Below, piece after piece: positions 27,278 to 35,065 of a stretch of 64,000 bases of DNA. The stretch covers positions 244,449 to 308,448 of the forward strand of contig NZ_FOYZ01000004.1 in assembly GCF_900112775.1 (NCBI RefSeq). Direction: 5' to 3'. Each line of letters begins with the position of its first letter. Positions within the stretch are counted from its first letter, which is position 1. Below the pieces are notes generated by a model. That model saw only the letters and a list, made by a program, of their open reading frames with translations, was not told the origin of the DNA and did no database searches. The position numbers and the translations under genes are program-made. The DNA comes from Anaeromicropila populeti. GTDB lineage: Bacteria > Bacillota > Clostridia > Lachnospirales > Lachnospiraceae.

Positions 27278-28279
27278 ATGAGATTAGTGTGTACGTATAT
27301 AAAGGATCGAATAAAAATGGGGCTGGTATTTTGCAGTTGTGCCTTACTTATTCTGCTTAATCATTTTTTATACCAGCAGTCTTTTCAGGTAATTATTTTT
27401 TCCTTACAGCTTTGTGGGGCAGTGTCAGGGTGTGCAGTAATACTTGACTTTATTAAGTATCGAAAAAAGCATTTAGAACTACAACAGTTTTATGCGCATG
27501 CCCCATTATTTGAAATGAGCCAGCTGCCAAAAGGAAATTTGCTGGAACAAGATTATCAGGTGCTGCTAAAACAGCTGAGTGACTATAACAGAAAGCTGGA
27601 GGAACAGATGGCAAGCCGGCAGGAGGAGCAAATGGAGTATTATTCTATGTGGATACATCAGATTAAAACCCCAATTGCAGCAATGCACCTTTTAATTCAA
27701 CTAGCAGAGGAAGGCAGTTACAAAAAGGAAATGGGACAGGAACTGTTTAAGGTAGAGCAGTATGTGGAGATGGTATTACAGTTTCAGCGGCTGGACAGCC
27801 TGTCTTCTGATTTGTTTTTGAAAAGTCTGGAACTGCAAGATGTGATTAAGCAGGCAGTAAAAAAATATTCTGTGCTGTTTATTCGGAAAAAAATTGCATT
27901 GGAATTGGAAGATATTCAGGAAGTTATTGTTTCTGATGAGAAATGGCTGGTCTACGTGTTGGAACAGTTAATTTCAAATGCGTTAAAGTATACAATGGAG
28001 GGTTCTATACGCATTTACATGGATTCTGAGGAAAAAAAGAGTCTGGTTATTGAAGATACTGGAATAGGAATTCGGGAAGAGGATATTCCAAGAATTTTTG
28101 ACCGAGGATTTACAGGTTATAATGGACGAATGGATAAAAAATCAACGGGCATAGGCTTGTATCTATGTAAACAAATATTGGACAAGCTAGGTCATACAAT
28201 ATGGGTGGAATCTGAACTTGGGAAGGGGACAAAATTTATTTTAAATTTAGAAGAGAGCCGTCTTGAATTTTTTTCATAA
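27278..28279 (+). CDS. Intramembrane-sensing histidine kinase (BceS-like)
   Basis: The protein has 333 residues. Two N-terminal helices (about 12-58) are separated by only a few residues, so there is almost no extracellular sensor. The DHp H-box is MWIHQIKTPIAAMH with H127. The HATPase domain has EQLISNALKYTM and GIGLYLCKQIL. Such kinases sense flux through the partner ABC transporter, encoded next, rather than the peptide itself. Confidence 0.9.
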   Translation: MRLVCTYIKDRIKMGLVFCSCALLILLNHFLYQQSFQVIIFSLQLCGAVSGCAVILDFIKYRKKHLELQQFYAHAPLFEMSQLPKGNLLEQDYQVLLKQLSDYNRKLEEQMASRQEEQMEYYSMWIHQIKTPIAAMHLLIQLAEEGSYKKEMGQELFKVEQYVEMVLQFQRLDSLSSDLFLKSLELQDVIKQAVKKYSVLFIRKKIALELEDIQEVIVSDEKWLVYVLEQLISNALKYTMEGSIRIYMDSEEKKSLVIEDTGIGIREEDIPRIFDRGFTGYNGRMDKKSTGIGLYLCKQILDKLGHTIWVESELGKGTKFILNLEESRLEFFS

Positions 28280-28283
28280 GTAT

Positions 28284-28369
28284 ACTTACATTTGTCTTAC
28301 ATAGATGTAAGGTTTGGAAAGGAAATGTAAGTCAAAGTTATGGTGACCACTTTCCTTTTTTTCTATAAT
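28284..28369 (+). promoter_or_regulatory. Nested inverted repeats and promoter upstream of the BceAB-like transporter
   Basis: Four copies of the half-site CTTACAT are present. Two are direct (28285-28291 and 28296-28302, 11 bp apart). Two are inverted (ATGTAAG at 28305-28311 and 28325-28331). The inner pair makes a perfect 16-bp palindrome CTTACATAGATGTAAG. TATAAT at 28364-28369 lacks a good -35, as expected for an activator-dependent promoter, and the last half-site abuts the -35 region. Confidence 0.8.
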
Positions 28370-28397
28370 GGGGTGGTAAGGAAATGGAGGTATAAAA

Positions 28398-29183
28398 ATG
28401 AATATGAAAAATGAGCGTCCTCTCTTAGAGGTGAATAATTTAAAGAAAACCTATACAACCAGATTTGGGGGAAATCAGGTACATGCCCTGACCAATGTTT
28501 CCTTTTCGGTTGAAAAGGGTGAATATGTAGCAATTATGGGTGAATCAGGATCGGGAAAAACGACACTTCTTAACATATTAGCGTCGTTGGATAAACCTAC
28601 CAGCGGAAATGTTTTGCTGGACGGTAAAAATTTAGTACAAATCAAGGATAAAGATATTTGCAAATTTCGACGTGAAAATCTAGGATTTGTATTTCAAGAT
28701 TTTAACCTTCTGGATAATTTTAATATAAAGGATAACATTTTACTGCCGTTAGTGCTGGCAAATCAAAAATACAGTGAAATGATAAAGAAATTAAATTCAG
28801 TGGTGAAAAAACTAGGAATTGAAAATTTGATTGAAAAATATCCGTATGAAGTTTCAGGAGGCCAGAAGCAGAGAGTGGCAGCAGCAAGGGCTTTAATTAC
28901 CGAACCTAAAATTGTGCTGGCAGATGAACCTACTGGTGCATTAGATTCTAAGGCATCTATGAATCTGCTAAAAATATTTGGGGAAATTAATGAGGGAGGG
29001 CAGACCATTCTAATGGTGACTCACAGTACACTTGCAGCAAGTCATGCCAACAGGGTTTTGTTTATTAAGGACGGAGAAGTTTTTAATCAGGTTTATCGAG
29101 GCGGCATGACGAATGATGAGCTGTATCAGAAAATAGTTTCAAACTTAACGGTTATTTCTACGGGGGGTGATCAGGTTGAATAA
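28398..29183 (+). CDS. ABC transporter ATPase (BceA-like)
   Basis: The protein has 261 residues of the MacB/LolD class. Walker A GESGSGKTT lies at 48-56, the signature is EVSGGQKQRVAAARAL, Walker B is IVLADEPTGALDS, and the H-loop is VTHSTLAAS. It pairs with the 10-helix permease overlapping its 3' end. BceAB transporters free lipid-II-cycle intermediates from peptide antibiotics and signal to the cognate kinase. Confidence 0.92.
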   Translation: MNMKNERPLLEVNNLKKTYTTRFGGNQVHALTNVSFSVEKGEYVAIMGESGSGKTTLLNILASLDKPTSGNVLLDGKNLVQIKDKDICKFRRENLGFVFQDFNLLDNFNIKDNILLPLVLANQKYSEMIKKLNSVVKKLGIENLIEKYPYEVSGGQKQRVAAARALITEPKIVLADEPTGALDSKASMNLLKIFGEINEGGQTILMVTHSTLAASHANRVLFIKDGEVFNQVYRGGMTNDELYQKIVSNLTVISTGGDQVE

Positions 29184-31167
29184 AATGTTTTATCCAAAAC
29201 TTGCATGGAACAACCTGGTTAAAAACAGAAAAAGCTATATTCCTTATGCATTATCTTGTATTTTTGCCATTATTACATTTTTTTCTCTCAACAGTGTTTA
29301 TAAAAGTGATTCTTTTAAAAACATTCCCCATGCAGAAAGTTTATATCTAATATTAAAATTAGGTTCATGGGTAATTGCTATTTTTTCTACTATTTTTATA
29401 TTCTATACCAACAACTTTTTAATTAAGCAACGGAAAAAGGAACTGGGACTATATAGCATATTAGGTTTGGAGAAAAAGCACATGGCAAAGGTACTCTTTT
29501 TAGAAACAGTATATATGGCTGTTATAAGTATTACAGCGGGTACCTTATTTGGATTTTTGATGGGAAAACTGTCTTTCCTTGGATTACAGCGATTATTAAA
29601 AATAGATCGGGTTTATGAATTTACTCTTTCTGGTAAAGCAATTGGTACCACCATTCTTTTGTATTGTAGTATATATGCCATTGTATTAGTAAGCAATTTA
29701 TTTAGGGTGCATATGACAAAACCTATCGAATTACTAAAGGGTGGACAGCATGGGGAAAAGGAACCGAAGGCTTCATGGCTACTTGCACTGGTAGGTGTTA
29801 TTACATTAGGAGCAGCATATTATATTTCCATTACAATTCAAAATCCGATTGAAACAATCATGATGTTTTTTGTGGCAGTTATACTTGTAATAATAGGAAC
29901 CTTTTGCATTTTTACTGCGGGAAGTATTGTGATACTGAAGCTTTTAAAAAAGAATAAATCCTATTATTATCGACCTAAAAACTTTATTTCTGTTTCCACA
30001 ATGATTTACAGGATGAAACAGAATGCTGCTGGGTTATCGAATATCTGTATTTTGTCAACTATGGTATTAGTTATGCTTACTGGTTCGGTAGCATTGTATG
30101 TGGGACAGAAAGATGTATTATATGAGCAGTTTCCTTATCACGTTATGATTACGACAAAGCAGAGTGATAAAAACGAAGATATAATTAACAGTCTGATAAA
30201 GGAACAAGCAGAAAAAGATAAGGTTTTCATTGAAGACCAGGTGAGTTGTAAGTACACAATGGTATTGGCACTAAATAAAGAAAAGAATACCTTTGTATGC
30301 GATTTTGATGTAAGTGCAAATATGGCTTTAAAATATTGTAATTTATTTTTTATTGACCAGGAAAGTTATAATAAATTTGCAAAGGAACAAATTGATTTAA
30401 CAGAGAAACAAGTATTGTTATTTCGTAAAAAGAAGGAGAAGAATTACAATACAATATTACTGGGAAATCAAGAATTTTCGGTTGCCTATAATATGGATTC
30501 CATGCTCCGAAGTAAGAGAAAGAATACGGCATTTGATGACTATTGTTATATTGTTATGAAGGATGAGCAGGTGATTACACAAGTTGTTAAGAGTATGACT
30601 GAAGGCTTATCAGGTGAAACATTAGAGGAATTTTGTGGAGAAAAAACCTTTTTCTTTTTTGATGTAAAGGCAGAAGAGGAAAAACGAATACAGTATACCC
30701 AGTCATTAATGGAAAAACTGGATCAGGAAAGTTTCTTACTGGATTTTAACAGCTATTATTTGAGTTTTAGGGATTGGTATTATACATTTGGAGGATTATT
30801 ATTTTTAGGAGTATTTCTAGGATTACTGTTCCTTATGATGGCAATATTGATTATATATTATAAGCAGATTTCAGAAGGATATGAAGATCATGACCGGTTT
30901 TTAATTATGCAAAAGGTAGGAATGAGCAGATCCGAAGTAAAATCAACTATTACAAAACAAGTATTAATGGTGTTCTTTTTGCCGCTGGTTTTTGCTGTGA
31001 TACATTTGGCTTTTGCCATGCCCGTACTTATTCGTATACTGGCATTGTTCTCCCTCTATAATACAACATTAATTTTACTGTGTGCAGCAGTAATTGCATT
31101 GGTATTTGCTGTTTTGTATTGTATATCTTATATGGCTACAGCAAAAGCTTATTTCAAATTAGTCTGA
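29176..31167 (+). CDS. FtsX-like ABC permease (BceB-like)
   Basis: The protein has about 663 residues. The start is probably the TTG at 29176 (giving MNKMFYPKLAWNN), overlapping the ATPase by eight bases. A GTG at 29167 or ATG at 29185 are alternatives. Ten predicted helices include an N-terminal one (YIPYALSCIFAIITFFSLNS) and a large extracellular domain between helices 7 and 8 (about residues 310-530), the BceB hallmark thought to contact peptide-lipid targets. The gene ends at a strong bidirectional terminator. Confidence 0.88.
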   Translation: MNKMFYPKLAWNNLVKNRKSYIPYALSCIFAIITFFSLNSVYKSDSFKNIPHAESLYLILKLGSWVIAIFSTIFIFYTNNFLIKQRKKELGLYSILGLEKKHMAKVLFLETVYMAVISITAGTLFGFLMGKLSFLGLQRLLKIDRVYEFTLSGKAIGTTILLYCSIYAIVLVSNLFRVHMTKPIELLKGGQHGEKEPKASWLLALVGVITLGAAYYISITIQNPIETIMMFFVAVILVIIGTFCIFTAGSIVILKLLKKNKSYYYRPKNFISVSTMIYRMKQNAAGLSNICILSTMVLVMLTGSVALYVGQKDVLYEQFPYHVMITTKQSDKNEDIINSLIKEQAEKDKVFIEDQVSCKYTMVLALNKEKNTFVCDFDVSANMALKYCNLFFIDQESYNKFAKEQIDLTEKQVLLFRKKKEKNYNTILLGNQEFSVAYNMDSMLRSKRKNTAFDDYCYIVMKDEQVITQVVKSMTEGLSGETLEEFCGEKTFFFFDVKAEEEKRIQYTQSLMEKLDQESFLLDFNSYYLSFRDWYYTFGGLLFLGVFLGLLFLMMAILIIYYKQISEGYEDHDRFLIMQKVGMSRSEVKSTITKQVLMVFFLPLVFAVIHLAFAMPVLIRILALFSLYNTTLILLCAAVIALVFAVLYCISYMATAKAYFKLV

Positions 31168-31189
31168 TGCAAGCCATCTTATATTATAG

Positions 31190-31233
31190 AATACCCCCCA
31201 TAAACTTCACAATAGAACTTTATGGGGGGTATT
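31190..31233. terminator. Bidirectional terminator
   Basis: A perfect 15-bp stem AATACCCCCCATAAA / TTTATGGGGGGTATT separates the Bce permease (+) from the sugar kinase (-). Confidence 0.9.
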
Positions 31234-31237
31234 GTGA

Positions 31238-32269
31238 TTATCGGTTCATTTCACTTTGTGGACCGCCATCTTTGTGTGCTTTAATAATTTGGTCAATTTC
31301 TTTATGGCTGGAAGAAAGTAAGTCACCAGGAATTGTATTTTTAACAGAGGCAGTTGCATTACCATATTCTAAGGCCGTCTGGCAATTCATATCAGAGGAA
31401 AGAAGACCATAGAGAGCGCCTGAAATGTAAGCATCTCCGCTTCCAATCCGATCTACCACTTCAATATTTCTGTACGGCTCTTCTTCATAATAGCAGTCAT
31501 TCTTTGCATCATAAATGGTAGAACCAAAGGTATGAGACTTTGGACTATGAACAATACGCTGAGTACTTGCCACAATAGAAATTGGGTATTCCTCTGTAAA
31601 ACTTTTATTAATTTCTTTTGCGGTTCCTGTTTTTAAGAAAGTAAGCCGGGCAGTATCTTCAGAGCAAAAGAAAATATCTACATAAGGCAGAATTTGTTCT
31701 ATACATTCTTTGGCCTGGGCGCCAGTCCAGAGATTAGAACGGTAATTAACGTCAAAAGAAATCAGTGCGCCTTCATTTTTAAAGCGCTTAATCATTTCAA
31801 TTGCTGTTTGTTGCGCCTGTTGGCTTAAAGCTAAAGTAATCCCGCTGGTATGAAAACATCTAGTGCTTTTGTAAAGAGAGTCAGGGAAATCATGAATACT
31901 TATATTGTTAATCGTTGAATTTTTACGATCATATACAACGCTTGGTTTTCTAGGATATGCACCATTTTCGTAATAGTAAATGCCTAGCCGGGCCTCTGGA
32001 CTATTGTCATATACTAAGTATTCATGACTTACACCAAGAAAAGAGGCTTGATTTTGAATAAAAATTCCTAAATCATTATCTGGTAATTTAGAAATAATAC
32101 CTGTTTTTAAACCTAATAAGGATGCACCTGATATTACATTTAATTCTGCACCACCAGCTTGTTTTGTTAAAATGTCTCCACGAACTAAACGTTCATTTTT
32201 TGGTGCAGCAAGTTTTAGTAAAATTTCTCCTAAAGCCAATAAATCATACTTCTTATTCGATGTTTCCAT
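31238..32269 (-). CDS. kdgK: PfkB-family sugar kinase, probably 2-dehydro-3-deoxygluconate kinase
   Basis: The protein has 343 residues and the ribokinase fold. It shows the N-terminal GGAELNVISGASLLG substrate region and the C-terminal PfkB signature DRIGSGDAYISGAL with the catalytic aspartate. The best family resemblance is to KDG kinases (LALGEILLKL start, ARLGIYYYENG, FDVNYRSNLW). These phosphorylate the end-product of pectin and uronate breakdown, which fits the pectate lyase at 8301. Exact substrate specificity is inferred. A 25-bp palindrome covers its promoter. Confidence 0.8.
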   Translation of the reverse strand: METSNKKYDLLALGEILLKLAAPKNERLVRGDILTKQAGGAELNVISGASLLGLKTGIISKLPDNDLGIFIQNQASFLGVSHEYLVYDNSPEARLGIYYYENGAYPRKPSVVYDRKNSTINNISIHDFPDSLYKSTRCFHTSGITLALSQQAQQTAIEMIKRFKNEGALISFDVNYRSNLWTGAQAKECIEQILPYVDIFFCSEDTARLTFLKTGTAKEINKSFTEEYPISIVASTQRIVHSPKSHTFGSTIYDAKNDCYYEEEPYRNIEVVDRIGSGDAYISGALYGLLSSDMNCQTALEYGNATASVKNTIPGDLLSSSHKEIDQIIKAHKDGGPQSEMNR

Positions 32270-32285
32270 AATTCATTTCCTTTCG

Positions 32286-32329
32286 CATGTATAATAAAAT
32301 ATTATACATGTGGAGTTTTTGATTAGCAA
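32286..32329 (-). promoter_or_regulatory. Promoter and palindromic operator of the sugar-kinase gene
   Basis: The perfect palindrome CATGTATAATA-AAA-TATTATACATG (32286-32310) overlaps TATAAT (minus strand, 32306-32301). The matching -35 is TTGCTA at 32329-32324, with 17-bp spacing. Confidence 0.75.
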
Positions 32330-32515
32330 TAGTATGTACGAAATTTTCGTAAATTATTTAGCTATGCAACAGGTAAGTATATAGAATAGATACAATGATT
32401 AGAAAAATAATAGTTTTGTTGGGAGAATTGAAAAATGGGAATAATGGCAGGGTATTACTGTGGAAAAGTTTAGGATAATATGGTATACACAGATGGGAGA
32501 AAGGAGCAAAAGAAA

Positions 32516-32773
32516 ATGAGACAATTTTCTTATAGAATTACAGGTCAAGAGGGAGTTCATGCGAAGTTAGCCGGATTACTGGTAAAAATGGCGATGACCT
32601 TTACCAGTGATATTAGCATTGGAAAAAAGAATAATTTTGTGGATGCAAAAAGAATATTTGGCATTATGAGCTTAGAGATAAAATACAACGAGGAAATTAC
32701 AATTAAAATAGATGGAGAAGATGAGGAAATAGCATTTAAAGCATTGCAAGTGTTTTTTAATGAAAATCTTTAA
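32516..32773 (+). CDS. HPr-family phosphocarrier paralogue lacking the regulatory serine
   Basis: The protein has 85 residues and aligns with HPr without gaps. H15 is present in GVHAKLAG, the site phosphorylated by enzyme I, but canonical R17-P18 is K17-L18. Position 46, the HPr-kinase serine, is Arg (KRIFGIMSL). The phosphotransfer site is therefore kept while the site used for catabolite repression is lost, the reverse of Crh. It may serve a dedicated PTS or be regulatory. AAGGAG supports the ATG at 32516. No PTS gene adjoins it. Confidence 0.85.
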   Translation: MRQFSYRITGQEGVHAKLAGLLVKMAMTFTSDISIGKKNNFVDAKRIFGIMSLEIKYNEEITIKIDGEDEEIAFKALQVFFNENL

Positions 32774-32881
32774 AACAAACAATAAGGAAATTTTTTACAT
32801 TGCTTCTATCACCAATGCTATCCGTTTTCATAGAATAATATTGGACCTACACAATGTAGCCAGAGAGTTGAAAGGAGCAAA

Positions 32882-33265
32882 ATGTATATGAATAATAAAG
32901 CTTATGGTTGTCATACGGATTGTATGTCTAAACAGCCATCCTGCGATTGTAGATGCGGATGTACACCAAAGTCCGCACCTGTTCAAAAAATTAAGGCTAT
33001 GCCTGAAATAGATTGTGTCTGTAAAGAAACTCCTTGTGGAATTGATTGCCTTTGTAAGGTGAGCCAAGACGGCTGTGGATGTAATTCAACACCTGATTTT
33101 GGCAATGAGGTAAATGGATTACCATTGGGTATTGGATATGTACCATGGCAAAAGTGGGATAATGACGTATTGGATGCATGCAGGGGACTTCAGCATGGCA
33201 CTATTTTTCCAGAGCTGGTTTTACCATTTTATTGCACACCATGTAATAGAGGGAGGAGATGCTAA
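32882..33265 (+). CDS. cotJA: Spore coat protein CotJA with a Cys-rich N-terminal extension
   Basis: The protein has 127 residues. The C-terminal third is the CotJA domain (YVPWQKW, GLQHGTIFPELVLPF). The first 70 residues are unusual: a dozen cysteines in CDCRCGC-, CVC- and CLC-type clusters. Classical CotJA proteins are about 80 residues and lack this. The cysteines could bind metal or cross-link the coat. It is the first gene of cotJABC, which is expressed in the mother cell under sigma-E in Bacillus. No sigma-E promoter could be defined here with confidence. Confidence 0.88.
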   Translation: MYMNNKAYGCHTDCMSKQPSCDCRCGCTPKSAPVQKIKAMPEIDCVCKETPCGIDCLCKVSQDGCGCNSTPDFGNEVNGLPLGIGYVPWQKWDNDVLDACRGLQHGTIFPELVLPFYCTPCNRGRRC

Positions 33266-33529
33266 ATGACTATGAATCAGTTAGGACGTAAGCGGTTATT
33301 TAAGTTCATTTGTGAAGTGGACTTTGCATTGGATGATATTTGTTTGTATCTGGATACACATCCATGTGACAGGCAGGCATTAGAGTATTATCATAAATAT
33401 AAAGAGCTTAGAGAACAGGCTTTAGCAGAGTATTCGGAGTGTTTTGGACCATTAACCAGTAATCAGGTAGAAGATCATAATTATTGGACCTGGGTAAGAG
33501 ATCCATGGCCATGGGAAGGAGAATGTTAG
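33266..33529 (+). CDS. cotJB: Spore coat protein CotJB
   Basis: The protein has 87 residues and is mostly helical, with the family string FALDDICLYLDTHP and a Trp-rich C-terminus (YWTWVRDPWPWEGEC). The ATG follows the cotJA stop codon directly, with GGAGGAG as ribosome site inside cotJA. CotJB is needed for assembly of the CotJ proteins into the spore coat. Confidence 0.93.
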   Translation: MTMNQLGRKRLFKFICEVDFALDDICLYLDTHPCDRQALEYYHKYKELREQALAEYSECFGPLTSNQVEDHNYWTWVRDPWPWEGEC

Positions 33530-33532
33530 TTT

Positions 33533-34150
33533 ATGTGGAGCTATGAAAAGAAATTGCAGTATCCCGTGAATATCACCAGACCTAATCCTCAGATTGCTCA
33601 GGTGATCATTAGTCAATTTGGAGGACCCGATGGTGAGCTTGGAGCAGCCATGCGTTATTTATCGCAAAGATATACTATTCCATATCGCGAGGTGGCTGGT
33701 TGTCTTACAGATATAGGAACAGAGGAACTTGCTCATATGGAAATTATTAGCACAATGGTTCACCAACTGACTAAAAGTTTATCCCCAGAAGAAATTAAGG
33801 CATCTGGATTTGATAAATATTATGTTGATCATACATTAGGTGTTTGGCCGCAGGCTGCCGGGGGAATTCCATTTAACGCATGTGAATTCCAGGTAAAAGG
33901 CGATCCGATTACGGATTTATATGAGGATATGGCAGCAGAGCAAAAAGCCCGTTCCACATACGATAACATTCTTCGTCTGATTTCTGATGCTGAAGTATGC
34001 GATCCCATTCGATTTTTAAGAGAAAGAGAAATCGTTCATTTTCAACGGTTTGGCGAATGCACAAGAATTGTGCAGGATAAACTGAATCAGAAAAACTTTT
34101 ATATGTATAATCCAGCGTTTGATAAACCTTGTAGTTGTAACAATCAGTAG
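33533..34150 (+). CDS. cotJC: CotJC, manganese-catalase-like spore coat protein
   Basis: The protein has 205 residues and the ferritin-like four-helix fold of Mn catalases. Metal ligands are carried by TEELAHME, EDMAAEQKAR and REREIVHFQRF. CotJC is a coat component with possible peroxide-removing activity. It is the last gene of cotJABC, four bases after cotJB. A GC-poor tail leads into the convergent AraC gene. Confidence 0.93.
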   Translation: MWSYEKKLQYPVNITRPNPQIAQVIISQFGGPDGELGAAMRYLSQRYTIPYREVAGCLTDIGTEELAHMEIISTMVHQLTKSLSPEEIKASGFDKYYVDHTLGVWPQAAGGIPFNACEFQVKGDPITDLYEDMAAEQKARSTYDNILRLISDAEVCDPIRFLREREIVHFQRFGECTRIVQDKLNQKNFYMYNPAFDKPCSCNNQ

Positions 34151-34173
34151 CTGAAAATAATTAAAAACATTTT

Positions 34174-34953
34174 TTAGCACTTCTTTACACGCTGGCGATA
34201 TTCTGTGGGAGAAAATCCAGTTGATTTCTTAAAAGCATGAGAAAAATTGTGAGAATCAGAAAAGCCCAATGTGTTGGAAATTTGTGCAATAGAAATAGAA
34301 GAGTCTGCCAGTTCATTTTTTGCATACTCCATCCTTTTTTGAATTAAATATTGTTTTAGAGAAATACCTGTCACAGATTTAAAAACAGCTGACAGGTATT
34401 TTTCATGGTAACCTAGTTGCTTTGCAATTTCAGAAACTTGAATATTACAAAGAGGATTCCATTCAACATAACTTTTTATTTTTGCACAGATTTGTTCCTT
34501 TGAGGAATTAACTATATGTTCTTTTGCGGAAAGCTGATGATTCAGTTCCAGTAACATTGAGGTGAATAAATAATTAGAAAGTTGACCAGTACCGTATAAC
34601 CTGGTGCAGTCCTGAAGTTGGGAAATAAGAAAGTTTAAAGGTTCCATGTGGGGAATTACTTCCTGTTCTGAAAAAGACATATGTCCAGATCCGCAAAGAA
34701 AATGAAACCAATAAAAGCTGCATTTAGAAGGATGAAAACCATATTGACGTATAGTTGGCTGCATAATGAGATACTCACCACACGGAACAGTATATTTTTG
34801 GTTTTCATCTGCAATATACAAAGTGCCATTAGTAACAAACATCATTTCATATTCTTGAAGAGCTCTTGTCATATGCACCCATGAGTCAGAAGGTGCAACA
34901 AACTTTCCACACCATAAAAAATTAACAGGAGTATCTAAATTCAGTTTAAGCAT
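34174..34953 (-). CDS. AraC-family transcriptional regulator
   Basis: The protein has 259 residues. The N-terminal cupin-like effector domain (about 1-130) has YTVPCGEYLIMQPTIRQYGF. The C-terminal pair of helix-turn-helices (about 160-257) has VSEIAKQLGYHEKYLSAVFK and IAQISNTLGFSDSHNFSHAF, with FSPTEYRQR closing the domain. It is divergent from the GH127 arabinofuranosidase gene across 112 bases, so it most likely activates that gene in response to an arabinose-containing sugar (inference). Confidence 0.9.
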   Translation of the reverse strand: MLKLNLDTPVNFLWCGKFVAPSDSWVHMTRALQEYEMMFVTNGTLYIADENQKYTVPCGEYLIMQPTIRQYGFHPSKCSFYWFHFLCGSGHMSFSEQEVIPHMEPLNFLISQLQDCTRLYGTGQLSNYLFTSMLLELNHQLSAKEHIVNSSKEQICAKIKSYVEWNPLCNIQVSEIAKQLGYHEKYLSAVFKSVTGISLKQYLIQKRMEYAKNELADSSISIAQISNTLGFSDSHNFSHAFKKSTGFSPTEYRQRVKKC

Positions 34954-35065
34954 CTTACTTTTTCACACCTATTCCTACAGTTTAATATTCAAATAATTTA
35001 AATATTGTAATACAATTTAATCAACAATACAAGCTAAATATTTTATTTGACAAGGAGAAAGCAGG

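Noticed and set aside
32435-32473. 12-codon ORF upstream of the HPr-like gene, possible leader peptide
   Set aside because: No attenuator hairpin follows and the codon content shows no regulatory bias.
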